64,000 nucleotides of DNA. Origin: Acidobacteriota bacterium (GTDB taxonomy: Bacteria > Acidobacteriota > Blastocatellia > Pyrinomonadales > Pyrinomonadaceae). A model generated the notes under the pieces. The model saw only the letters and a program-made list of their open reading frames with translations, did no database searches and was not told where the DNA came from. Where the stretch lies: positions 1,684,001-1,748,000 of the forward strand of contig CP065003.1 of assembly GCA_016700175.1 (NCBI GenBank). The letters run 5' to 3'. A program made the position numbers and the translations under genes. How positions within the stretch are numbered: the first letter of the stretch is position 1; every line of letters begins with the position of its first letter. This document shows positions 35,016 through 43,598 of this stretch, piece by piece.

Positions 35016-37409
35016 TCAAAAGCTCTTCCTGAACAAATAGGAAGCCCGCACGAAGAAGCTACGGCCGTCACGGCGGAGCCCGTCGTCGAACATACCCGTG
35101 AACGGGTTGAATCCCTTGTAGAAAAGATTGTCGTTGTAGCCGACGTAGAACGCAGTTCCGGGGTTAGGACTCCATCCGAAGAGCATCTGGCCGTTCAGAG
35201 ACCGCCGGACCGAATCGTAGTCCCAGCGAACCCTTGCAAAGGTGAACCTTGTAAACTGGTATACGGTTCTCGCTGAAACCAGGTGAGAGTCGAATGCTAC
35301 AAGGTCCGTATCGTTTCTCGTGAGCCTCTGGCGGTTGTAGGACAAATTGATGCTCCAGGGATCGGTCGGCTGCAGGTTGATCCCCAGCTCGTACCGCAGC
35401 AGAAAGGCCTTGCCGGGGTCCAGGGGCGGCTCTTCAAGCGTAGGATCTGTCTGGCGGTCGATCAGGTACTGCAGGTACGCGGGACTGACCCTTGGGAAGA
35501 CCTCCGACGCGCCGAAATCCAGATCGAGCGCATTCTGCGAGAAACCCGCTTCGGCATAGACCGAGAACCTTTTGCTGAAAGTCTTACCAATGTTAGCCTC
35601 TCCGTACCACTGAAGCGCCCCTCTGTGGTCAGCTCCTACAAATGCGCCTTCCTTGGTAGCTGAACGAATCGGTCCGAACTCATCCTCGTAGATCTTCTCG
35701 ACCGAGCTTCCGAAGCTAACATTGATGTCAAGCTGGTTCTGAAACTTGAAGTTCGTATTGACGCTCGCCAGCGTTGCCCCCTGGAGTCTCCCCGATTCAT
35801 CGACGCTGAAACCGTGCGATCCGCGTGTCGTGATCCCGATCAGCGTGTTCTCGGGCTTAGGCTCGGTTCCGAGCCTCCATCTGAAGCTTCCGCCGTGCGT
35901 GTTCGTCCTGCGTGTAAACCCTACGTCCGCCCGGTAATCCTTTGACCGGCCGCTAACTTCGACAGACCAGCCTCGGTTCCGGCCTGTGTAGTCAAAGAGC
36001 TGCCGATATGCGACGCCGTTTCCGGATCGGAACTCCCTCGTGTCGTTCTCCGGATTGTAGAAAAAGCCCCTGGTGTGGGTGAATACCGCCTGGAACTCGG
36101 CGAACGTCCTGGAATCAAGGTAGATCTTCCCGTCGAACCCACCGAGAGTGTTCTTTCTGTCCGCGCCGAAGTTGTACTGGGTAGCGAAGATGCCGATGCT
36201 CGAATTCTCAAGAATGTCCCGCTTCAGCCGGAGAACGCCGACGTATGCCCTTGTGTCGGTGTTCGGGAAACGGTCGACTGCGGTCATCACGCCGAAGGTG
36301 TTCTTCCCGATCTTTCCCGTGACTTTCGCCGCCACGTCCGGATCGGCGATGTTCCTTGTGTTGACCACCTGAAGGGGTGAGTTAAAGATCTCCCTTCCCT
36401 CCAGAAAGAACGGACGTTTTTCGGGGAAGAAGATCGGGAATCGCTCGTTCGCCCGCACAACAGGTGCGTCAGCCTCGACCTCCGCGAAATCAGGATTTAC
36501 TGCAAGATCAAGGGTTACGTTCGGCGTTACCTGAAACTTGACGCTCACACCGACGTCCGCTTCGACGGAGCCGTTGTCGAACAATGATAATCCAGGAACG
36601 TCGGGATCGCCGATCCTCCGGCCCGACTGGGAAACGGTGACGCTGGGAACGATCTCGATCGTGCGTTCCGTGTCGATCCCGGTCAGCCCGGTGATCCGGC
36701 CGAGCTGAACGAGTTCGTTGACGCCCTTTTTCATTGGCATCCAGCCGTCGATCTCGCGGTTCAGCCTGTCGATCCTCCGCCAAAAATCGACGCCCCACAT
36801 CTTGCCTTCGCCCGCTTCATAACGCAGCGACTTGAAAGGGATCCGCACCTCCACGGACCATCCGTTCTCGACGATCACGCCCTTCGATTCCATAACGATG
36901 TCGACGCTGAAATCAGACTGGAAATCGTTAACCGTCTTGATCCCGTCGGCCTGTATCCCGAACGGATTGAACTGGAGGATGTAGGCGCGCCTTTGGTCGT
37001 TGAACGTATCGAGGAAAACCCCGACGTAGTCTTCGCCGCCGACCGCGTCGCGTTTCGCGACCGTCGCTCGTATCTTGTCGGGCTCGTCGAAGCAGAAGTA
37101 CGCGATGTACAGGTTCTTGCTGTCGTAACCCATGTACGCGATCGTTTCTTTCGAAGGCGGGATGAGATCGCCGGGTTCGGTTTGTATGAAGTCCTTGAAC
37201 GTCGCGGCCCGCTTCCAGACATCTTCATCCAGGCGGCCGTCTATGACCGGAGGCTCGTCGAAGAACGGAACCACGACCGGATTCGCTTTTTCCGGAGGGA
37301 TGACGATGTCGTCCCTGCCCGGCTGGGATCCGTCGGCAACTTGTGCGGCCAATGGAACCGAGAGAATAAGAAACGCCAGTATCGGAAGAAAATTGCGTGG
37401 ATGGATCAT
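35016..37409 (-). CDS. DUF5916 outer-membrane/surface protein with CBM9-like domain
   Basis: A 797-residue exported protein. Signal peptide MIHPRNFLPILAFLILSVPL, cleaved near LAAQ. A carbohydrate-binding family-9-like domain follows (about 45-215: PPVIDGRLDEDVWKRA, YMGYDSKNLYIAYFCFD). The rest is a DUF5916 beta-barrel-like region with the hallmark NPDFAEVEADAPVVRANERF and FFPEKRPFFLEGREIF, then many alternating strands, ending in Phe (YLFRKSF) as outer-membrane barrels do. The natural ligand is unknown. ATG 37409 is chosen because it starts the signal peptide. Confidence 0.88.
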   Translation of the reverse strand: MIHPRNFLPILAFLILSVPLAAQVADGSQPGRDDIVIPPEKANPVVVPFFDEPPVIDGRLDEDVWKRAATFKDFIQTEPGDLIPPSKETIAYMGYDSKNLYIAYFCFDEPDKIRATVAKRDAVGGEDYVGVFLDTFNDQRRAYILQFNPFGIQADGIKTVNDFQSDFSVDIVMESKGVIVENGWSVEVRIPFKSLRYEAGEGKMWGVDFWRRIDRLNREIDGWMPMKKGVNELVQLGRITGLTGIDTERTIEIVPSVTVSQSGRRIGDPDVPGLSLFDNGSVEADVGVSVKFQVTPNVTLDLAVNPDFAEVEADAPVVRANERFPIFFPEKRPFFLEGREIFNSPLQVVNTRNIADPDVAAKVTGKIGKNTFGVMTAVDRFPNTDTRAYVGVLRLKRDILENSSIGIFATQYNFGADRKNTLGGFDGKIYLDSRTFAEFQAVFTHTRGFFYNPENDTREFRSGNGVAYRQLFDYTGRNRGWSVEVSGRSKDYRADVGFTRRTNTHGGSFRWRLGTEPKPENTLIGITTRGSHGFSVDESGRLQGATLASVNTNFKFQNQLDINVSFGSSVEKIYEDEFGPIRSATKEGAFVGADHRGALQWYGEANIGKTFSKRFSVYAEAGFSQNALDLDFGASEVFPRVSPAYLQYLIDRQTDPTLEEPPLDPGKAFLLRYELGINLQPTDPWSINLSYNRQRLTRNDTDLVAFDSHLVSARTVYQFTRFTFARVRWDYDSVRRSLNGQMLFGWSPNPGTAFYVGYNDNLFYKGFNPFTGMFDDGLRRDGRSFFVRASYLFRKSF

Positions 37410-37464
37410 TCGGACGCCGAACCCTTTGAATTCAGAAACTCGGATTCTATCAAAGCGGTCGGAA

Positions 37465-38358
37465 TTATTGAATCTGCCAGGGGATGGACCCGAGCCGATA
37501 GACACCCGGGGAGACGCGCACCGCGAAGCCTTCTTCGACGAGCCGCGCGTTCGCGGCACCCGCATCTGGCCTGGAAACGCCGATCGCTTTCGAGAGTTCT
37601 CCCTTTAGAGTCATCCCGCACATCGTCAGGAACGCCCTCGCGATCTCGACGAGCGCCTCATCGCGGCGGACCTCCTTCGCAATCTCTTTCGGGAACCGCT
37701 CCTCGGCGAGAGTCCACAAGTACGTGAACTTCGGCTCGTAAAGCACTTCGTAAGGCACGACCTTCATGCATTTCTGAAGCTCGTCCAAAGCCTTGGTCAG
37801 ATCTTTCCGGTCTTCGATCCCGGCGTCCTTTTTGAGATCGGCGGTCGATGACTCCCATTCGTTCCTTAGCACTTCGAGAATGCGGTTCGCGGGTCCGGAA
37901 AGCTTTGAACTTTCCTCTTCGCGCGGTACGCCGTAGATCGAATGGAAATGAGGTATCAGGTGCCTGGCCACAAACGTCGCCCGGCCCTTGGCGAGTTTCG
38001 AATAGTAAACCCTCCCGCGCCGCATCACTTCGTCCTTGAGAAGCCACGCCGAGCTCGCCTCGGGATCCTTCTGCACGTTTTTGGGAGAATACGCATCGCG
38101 TCTTCCGCAGACGGCGACAAAAAAGCTCGGCAAGGGAGTTCGTGCATCGGTCAGACCGAGGCAAAAGCCTACATCGTTGACAAGCGCTTCGCCATCCGCC
38201 GCATCCGTAATGCGCAGGACCTCTTCCCGCCTCCAAAGCTTGTCGCGGTAAACCTCTATCTCCTTCGGAAGTTCCACAGCGGTTAGTTTCGTTCCGAATT
38301 CTCCTGAATGCAAAAGGGCCCGGACCTTTTCAGGACCGGACCCTGTTTCTTGCCTCAT
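37465..38358 (-). CDS. AlkZ/YcaQ-related winged-helix protein
   Basis: A 297-residue protein with predicted winged-helix repeats: ILEVLRNEWESSTADLKKDA, then LTKALDELQKCMKVVPYEVL, and a C-terminal one around LKGELSKAIGVSRPDAGAANA. The overall pattern is of the HTH_42/AlkZ-related group, whose better-known members are DNA glycosylases for alkyl lesions and interstrand cross-links. I do not see the QxQ catalytic motif of AlkZ/YcaQ, so enzymatic activity is doubtful. The start is uncertain: ATG 38358 places a terminator-like hairpin inside the coding region, while GTG 38277 would place it outside. Confidence 0.6.
   Translation of the reverse strand: MRQETGSGPEKVRALLHSGEFGTKLTAVELPKEIEVYRDKLWRREEVLRITDAADGEALVNDVGFCLGLTDARTPLPSFFVAVCGRRDAYSPKNVQKDPEASSAWLLKDEVMRRGRVYYSKLAKGRATFVARHLIPHFHSIYGVPREEESSKLSGPANRILEVLRNEWESSTADLKKDAGIEDRKDLTKALDELQKCMKVVPYEVLYEPKFTYLWTLAEERFPKEIAKEVRRDEALVEIARAFLTMCGMTLKGELSKAIGVSRPDAGAANARLVEEGFAVRVSPGVYRLGSIPWQIQ
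38312..38344 (-). terminator. Terminator-like hairpin at the 5' end of the AlkZ-related gene
   Basis: On the minus strand AGGGTCCGGTCCT, loop GAAA, AGGTCCGGGCCCT, then TTTT. Eleven of thirteen stem positions pair. It lies 21 bases beyond the stop of the glycine-zipper gene at 38365, so it may end that transcript. It overlaps the first codons of the AlkZ-related gene if ATG 38358 is the true start. Confidence 0.55.
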
Positions 38359-38364
38359 CGGGTC

Positions 38365-39606
38365 TTATCTTCCGGGACTCGTTGATTGAATGGTCAGCGT
38401 CGCTTCGGGACCTATCTCCAGGTCGTCCCTTCCGCCGGGGATCATCGATCCGGCGCCCGCTCCCGCGCCGATGGTGGCACCGATGATAGCTCCCTTGCCT
38501 CCGCCGAGGATTCCGCCGATGATCGCGCCCAGTCCGGCGCCGATCCCGCTTCGCTTCGCGGTTTCGCCCGTTCTGCTCTTGCTTCGGGCCTCGCCCTCGT
38601 CGTTGATCTTGATCTCGTCTCCGTCCTCATCCGTGATCTTCTGGAGGACGCCCGCGAAATCATACCGGCGGCCGTCCGCGAAGACGATGCTTTCAAAGTT
38701 GAAGGTTATCTTCGAACGGCCTGAGATCTTCCCCGTCCGCTCGATATCCGAGACGTAGCCCTCGATCACTGCTCCACTGTACTGCGCGGGTGATTCAACC
38801 CTTATGCGGAACGGATCGCCCTCGATCGAGGATTTGGTCGTAACGAACCCGTCCAGCGAACCCGTCAGGATCGTTCCGGAAGGCACGGCGAAAGTGCCTG
38901 TTCGCGGCGACCTTCGTTGATCCGGGTCGCGCCTCACGGGGTCGCGGTCGTTGGTTGAAGGCTGCGGATTGAACACCACTCCGTCGCCGCTGTCCGACCA
39001 GCCTTCGTCATCATCCGGATTTTCCGTCGTCGGAAAGTCGCCGGAGGTAGACGCTGTCGTATCATAACCGTCGGAACGCCTGTAGATGCTGTCGGCGAAA
39101 ACGGTCTCCGAAAGGTATGAGGTAGTGATCCTCCTTGTTACGCGCATCGACCGGCCTCCGTCTTCCGGAGCGAATGTCAGCGTATAATCGGATTCGCCTC
39201 CCAGGCTGGATACGGTGAGTACATCCCCCGTGAATTCGGCTTTGAGGCTGACCGTGCTGCCGTCAGCCCTCCTTGAGGACCGCGCGACTCCGTCAGCCGT
39301 GAACACAGCCGGGGCACCGCCGAGAGATGTCTCAAGTGAGACCCGGTTTCCTTCGACCGATATCGAGATGGTCTCAGGCGCCTCGAGCTTCGCCGCGAGA
39401 TCGGACCGCTCAGCGGCGGACGGCGATTCCCTTCGCGAAACGTTCTCGAGAATGGCGTCCGAGTTCTCGCTGGCGTTGCGGTCGATCGTGTAGGTTCCCT
39501 GAAGAAGATATCCGCCGTTGCTTTGCGCTGCGGCCGGCATTATTGCGGTCGCGAAGATCACAGCCGCTATCGAAAAGTAAGCAAGACCTGGATTTAGGAG
39601 TCTCAT
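38365..39606 (-). CDS. Secreted protein with C-terminal glycine-zipper
   Basis: A 413-residue protein with a signal peptide (MRLLNPGLAYFSIAAVIFAT, cleaved near AAAQ). The N-terminal half is beta-rich and low-complexity in places (residues about 185-240 are Asp/Pro/Ser/Arg-rich). A conserved-looking block GTFAVPSGTILTGSLDGFVT is followed by strands. Near the end is a glycine-zipper stretch (about 355-390: GIGAGLGAIIGGILGGGKGA and a second alternating Gly/Ala run). Glycine zippers insert in or pack on membranes. I recognise no enzyme domain. Confidence 0.7.
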   Translation of the reverse strand: MRLLNPGLAYFSIAAVIFATAIMPAAAQSNGGYLLQGTYTIDRNASENSDAILENVSRRESPSAAERSDLAAKLEAPETISISVEGNRVSLETSLGGAPAVFTADGVARSSRRADGSTVSLKAEFTGDVLTVSSLGGESDYTLTFAPEDGGRSMRVTRRITTSYLSETVFADSIYRRSDGYDTTASTSGDFPTTENPDDDEGWSDSGDGVVFNPQPSTNDRDPVRRDPDQRRSPRTGTFAVPSGTILTGSLDGFVTTKSSIEGDPFRIRVESPAQYSGAVIEGYVSDIERTGKISGRSKITFNFESIVFADGRRYDFAGVLQKITDEDGDEIKINDEGEARSKSRTGETAKRSGIGAGLGAIIGGILGGGKGAIIGATIGAGAGAGSMIPGGRDDLEIGPEATLTIQSTSPGR

Positions 39607-39805
39607 TGAAGCAGTACCTCTGTCGGTTCGTTTAATGATATGTTATCGGGGTTCGGCGCTTGGCCGTCGGAACAGTGTTTACCTAAGAGCATATACCATG
39701 CCAGCGTTCTGGGTCGGGCCCGGATGAAAGCGGTAAGCCGGTCTATCCGCCCGATCTTGCCGGCCGGAATGAAGAAACGATTCAGGGAACACACGGATTA
39801 CAGAT

Positions 39806-40234
39806 ATGGCTGATGCTGAAAAGAAGGCGGTCGTGATCCATGCCGGCGACGAGATCTTCATCGGAATCTCGCCAAGTGGACACGCGCAAACCATTGACAC
39901 TAAAGGCGCTCGGAGCCTTGCGCCGTCTCCGGTCGAGATGCTTATGATCTCCGTCGCCTCGTGCACGGCGGTCGATGTCGTTTCGATAATGGAGAAGAAG
40001 AGGCAGGTCGTGCTAGATTACCGAGCCGAGATCACGGGCACCCGCAGGGACGAGCATCCGCGATCATTCACTTCGTTCCACGTTCACCATATCGTGCACG
40101 GCCGTGGGGTATCGGAGAAGGCTTTGGCGGATGCGATCCGGCTTTCGGACGAGAAGTACTGCTCTGTCGCCAACACTGTCAGGCCTGCGGCCAAGATAAC
40201 CACAAGTTTCGAGATCATCGAGGTGGAAGAATGA
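39806..40234 (+). CDS. OsmC-family peroxiredoxin-like protein
   Basis: A 142-residue protein of the OsmC/YhfA group, which reduces organic hydroperoxides using two conserved cysteines. Cys53 is in ISVASCTAVDVVSIMEKKRQ and Cys119 in SDEKYCSVANTV. The SPVEMLM helix and HHIVHGRGVSEKALADAI segment are typical. Length matches the single-domain YhfA-like branch. The TGA stop overlaps the next gene's ATG (ATGA), indicating a two-gene operon with the YARHG protein. Confidence 0.93.
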   Translation: MADAEKKAVVIHAGDEIFIGISPSGHAQTIDTKGARSLAPSPVEMLMISVASCTAVDVVSIMEKKRQVVLDYRAEITGTRRDEHPRSFTSFHVHHIVHGRGVSEKALADAIRLSDEKYCSVANTVRPAAKITTSFEIIEVEE

Positions 40235-41454
40235 AGAATGCTTTGAGATCGGCGGCCTTCCTGGCCGTCGTCTGGCTTCTGTTTGCGCCTTTGGTCCAGG
40301 CGCAGGAGACGCCGCCTGACGATTACGTCCTGGAGCGCTGGAAGAAGTTCGCGGCGCAGAAGTGGCACGAGACCGACTTCTCGAAGACCGTGCTGACAAA
40401 GGACCGTATTTCAGGACTGGACAAAGAGGAACCGGACGAGTTTCAGGAGGAGGTCAGCGAGCTTGCCCTTCTCCGCGGCGTAATTTTCGGAAAACGCGGA
40501 AGGATCTTCAAGGACCGCCGCATCCAGGGGTTTCTGGAACGACAGCCCTGGTACAAGCCGAACGCCGAATTCACAAACGCGGTACTGACCGCAAACGAAA
40601 AAAAGAACCTGGACCTTGTCAGGCTGAGAGAAGCGGAGAAACGCTCGTACGTCGCGCCGGGCGATCTCAGATACTGGACGGACAGAAAGATCCCGGAAGA
40701 CAAGCTGGTTTATGCAACTGCGGCGGAATGGCGGATCATGCTTGCCGAAGTAGAGGCGATCCACGGCCGCCGGTTCGATAACGAGCCCTGGCTGCAGAAA
40801 TACTTCGAGGAACGGTACTGGTACGAGCCGAAGGCCGATTATTCGCCTGACTCGTTGAACGTCATCGAAAGGTCGAACCTTGAAGCGATCCTCGCAAGGC
40901 GCAACGAGGAAAGGAAGATCGCGGTCTGGGTCGGCGACATGGACAAGTTCCAGACTTCGCCGCTGACGGAGGAACTGCTCGAAGGGCTCACGCTTAGCGA
41001 GCTCCGCCTCATCCGAAACGAGTTCTTCGCCAGAAACGGATATCGATTCGCATTCCCGGGCATCGCCCAGCATTTCGAATGGCGCGAGTGGTACACGCCG
41101 CTCGAAGACCAGTCGAAGGTCAAGCTAAACGAGATCGAGGAGCAGAACGTAAAACTCATCGAGCGGATCGAGAAGCAAATGCGGGAAAGACTGGCGACCG
41201 AAGCGATCAAGCCGGAAATGCTTGACGGTCTGTTCGTCGAAGACCTTCGGATTCTCCGCAACGAGATCTATGCAAGGCGCGGGCGTATTTTTAAGGACGA
41301 ATACCTTCAGGGATATTTCGAGACCCAAAGCTGGTACAAACCCGATCCCGAATTCAAGGACGAGATGCTCGGCGAGGCGGAGCTGACGAACCTGGCGGTG
41401 ATCAAGGAGGCGGAGGAACTCGCGATGAGCCGGTTCGACGCCTTCGAAGGCTGA
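40231..41454 (+). CDS. Secreted protein with four YARHG domains
   Basis: A 407-residue protein with a signal peptide (MKNALRSAAFLAVVWLLFAP, cleaved near VQAQ). It contains four copies of the YARHG module (R-x-x-[YF]-A-R-x-G-R-x-F...WY): LLRGVIFGKRGRIFKDRRIQ, MLAEVEAIHGRRFDNEPWLQ, LIRNEFFARNGYRFAFPGIA and ILRNEIYARRGRIFKDEYLQ. The second is degenerate. Each ends in a WYxP/WYTP core. YARHG is extracellular and of unproven function, possibly cell-wall or peptide binding. Translational coupling to OsmC is set by the ATGA overlap. Confidence 0.85.
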   Translation: MKNALRSAAFLAVVWLLFAPLVQAQETPPDDYVLERWKKFAAQKWHETDFSKTVLTKDRISGLDKEEPDEFQEEVSELALLRGVIFGKRGRIFKDRRIQGFLERQPWYKPNAEFTNAVLTANEKKNLDLVRLREAEKRSYVAPGDLRYWTDRKIPEDKLVYATAAEWRIMLAEVEAIHGRRFDNEPWLQKYFEERYWYEPKADYSPDSLNVIERSNLEAILARRNEERKIAVWVGDMDKFQTSPLTEELLEGLTLSELRLIRNEFFARNGYRFAFPGIAQHFEWREWYTPLEDQSKVKLNEIEEQNVKLIERIEKQMRERLATEAIKPEMLDGLFVEDLRILRNEIYARRGRIFKDEYLQGYFETQSWYKPDPEFKDEMLGEAELTNLAVIKEAEELAMSRFDAFEG

Positions 41455-41584
41455 TAAGGCTCGACTTTAAGTTCCGCGTGACGGAACGACACTCGATCAA
41501 GGCGGCGGGCACCGGAAACGGTCCGCCGCTTCCGCTTTTCAGCTTAGAAGCCGCTTGCCTTCTGTGCTAACCTCAACACTCGTA

Positions 41585-42403
41585 ATGAAAGTCGCAACCC
41601 CCGAAGAGATCGAGCTCAGGAAGAAGCGCGGCGTGCTGGAAAGGCTCCGCAACCGGCTCGTGATCCGCGAAGAAGAGATCACCGAACTGCGTGCCGAACT
41701 GGAACAGTTCGAGGCGCAGTACACTATGGAGGTCGGACGCCTTTACCACGAGCTTGACGAGGTCGAGGCCGAGATCGCGGAGGAGGAGGTCAAGCTGAAT
41801 CCCGAGGACGAGGAGATCAAGAAACGCGCCGAAGAAGCGCGGAAACGTGCCGAGGATTCGGCCGACGCTCTGGACGAGGAAAACTGGCAAGCCTGCACTC
41901 ACAAGTGGAACCCCACGACCGAGGCCCGCAAGGCCTATTACAATCTTGCGAAGATCATTCATCCGGACCTCGCCGTAGACAACGAAGAACGTGAACGGCG
42001 CCACGGGCTGATGGCGCAGCTGAACGACGCCTATTCGGAAGGCGACCAGAAGCTCCTTAACAAGCTTGTCGAAGAATACAGGGATTCGCCGGAACTCGTG
42101 AATGGCGATTCGGTTGGCGACGAACTCGTCCGCGTTATACGCCAGGTCCATCAGGTAACGAGACGTTTGAAGGAACTTCGCGAAGAGCATCTCGAAATCG
42201 AGCTCTCGGAACTGTTCGTCCTTCGCGAAAAGGTCCGTGCGGAACAGCTCGAGGGCCGCAATCTGCTCAGCCAGATGGCGGAAAGGACAAGGACGCAGAT
42301 CAAAAAGGCGAACCGGCGACTCAGCAATCTGCGGAACATCGTCGAGGCGGAAGAACGCGATCCGGAAGAACGGTTCGGCCTGAACGTGTCCGCTTTCCGA
42401 TAG
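41585..42403 (+). CDS. Coiled-coil protein with a central J-domain-like segment
   Basis: A 272-residue, highly charged protein. Residues about 5-100 and 195-255 are long coiled coils (EEIELRKKRGVLERLRNRL, then a Glu/Lys heptad stretch). Between them is ARKAYYNLAKIIHPDLAVDN, holding the HPD tripeptide of J domains in a short degenerate helix pair. J domains stimulate Hsp70 ATPases; here the domain is minimal, so DnaK contact is only a guess. ATG 41585 is chosen; a TTG lies 10 codons upstream. No signal peptide. Confidence 0.75.
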   Translation: MKVATPEEIELRKKRGVLERLRNRLVIREEEITELRAELEQFEAQYTMEVGRLYHELDEVEAEIAEEEVKLNPEDEEIKKRAEEARKRAEDSADALDEENWQACTHKWNPTTEARKAYYNLAKIIHPDLAVDNEERERRHGLMAQLNDAYSEGDQKLLNKLVEEYRDSPELVNGDSVGDELVRVIRQVHQVTRRLKELREEHLEIELSELFVLREKVRAEQLEGRNLLSQMAERTRTQIKKANRRLSNLRNIVEAEERDPEERFGLNVSAFR

Positions 42404-42431
42404 GGCCCTTTGCTTTTCACACCCCTTACCA

Positions 42432-43346
42432 GTGAACGATCCCTTGCGAACTGATGTCGCCATTGTCGGCGCCGGACCTGCGGGACTTTCCGCGGCGCTC
42501 TGGTGCGACGAGCTCGGGCTCGACGCTCTCGTTCTCGAGGCTGGCCGCGAACCGGGCGGCCAACTTCTCTGGACCTACAATTCGATCGAGAACTATCTGG
42601 GCTTCGAGGCAGCGGACGGGCGCGAGGCACGAGACCGGTTCGTTGACCAGATAAGAAGGCGGGGACTGAATATCCGACCGGAAAGCGTCGCGGCTTCCGT
42701 GGCTCTTCGCCCCTTGAGAGTCGGCCTTTCCAAAGGTGAAACGATCGAACCGCGAGCAGTGATCATCGCGACAGGTGTACGCAGGAACGAGCCGGACCTT
42801 GAGAATCTGGAACACTTCAGAGGCCGAGGAATACTCGAGTCGGGGAAGCGGGACAAGGATCTTGCGATAGGTAAGACAGTGATGGTCGTGGGCGGGGGCG
42901 ATGCGGCGTTCGAGAACGCACTGATACTCGCCGGCACGGCCGACAAGGTATTTCTGGTCCATCGCAGGGAAACGTTCAGGGCGAGGCAGGAGTTCACGGA
43001 CGCCGTCCGCGACAACAGCAAGATCGAGATCATCACCAATTCCGAGGTCGCGCGATTGGAAGGGGACGGAGGGCTGGAATCCGTGACGCTGACCGGCGAC
43101 GGACAGGAACGAGGCCTGTCGGTTGGTGCCCTCATCTTCCGGATCGGAGTTCGCCCGAACTCCGAGCTTGTTCAGCACCTTGTGGCCACCGACTCCCGCG
43201 GATACATCAGGATCGACTCGAGCTGCCGCACCGACCAAGAGGGCATTTACGCCGTCGGCGACGTCGCAAACCCTGTCTCACCCACGATCAGTTCAGCCTC
43301 AGGAATGGGAGCCACAGCCGCAAAGGCTGTTTTTTCTTGGCTATAG
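42432..43346 (+). CDS. Thioredoxin-reductase-like FAD/NAD(P) oxidoreductase lacking the CxxC
   Basis: A 304-residue two-domain flavoprotein with FAD-binding DVAIVGAGPAGLSAALW, NAD(P)-binding TVMVVGGGDAAFENALIL and the C-terminal FAD motif DQEGIYAVGDVA. It follows the thioredoxin reductase layout. The redox-active CxxC that normally precedes the NADPH motif is absent; this region reads GRGILESGKRDKDLAIGK. It is therefore not a standard thioredoxin reductase and more likely reduces a ferredoxin, bacillithiol-type disulphide or small molecule. Start is GTG 42432. It lies 28 bases downstream of the J-domain gene. Confidence 0.88.
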   Translation: MNDPLRTDVAIVGAGPAGLSAALWCDELGLDALVLEAGREPGGQLLWTYNSIENYLGFEAADGREARDRFVDQIRRRGLNIRPESVAASVALRPLRVGLSKGETIEPRAVIIATGVRRNEPDLENLEHFRGRGILESGKRDKDLAIGKTVMVVGGGDAAFENALILAGTADKVFLVHRRETFRARQEFTDAVRDNSKIEIITNSEVARLEGDGGLESVTLTGDGQERGLSVGALIFRIGVRPNSELVQHLVATDSRGYIRIDSSCRTDQEGIYAVGDVANPVSPTISSASGMGATAAKAVFSWL

Positions 43347-43598
43347 AGACGATCTGATATACAATCTGCTGAATCTTTTCCGATCTACTGAATCATTCTT
43401 TGGTCATATTGACCGAAATTTTGAATTTTCTACAGAATTCTCCAGTAGGCAGTCTCGGCCTGAGGCAGCCCGACCGGCCGTTCCTGCCTTTATTTCAGCG
43501 CTATAGGACTGCATGCCCCAACTGGAACGCAAAATGCCTGATTTTAAGTCAGTTACGTCGCAATCAATCGATTTCCAATCAGAACTTAAGGAGGAGCT

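Noticed and set aside
39761..39815. 14-codon leader frame upstream of OsmC
   Set aside because: It is short, has no ribosome site and could arise by chance.
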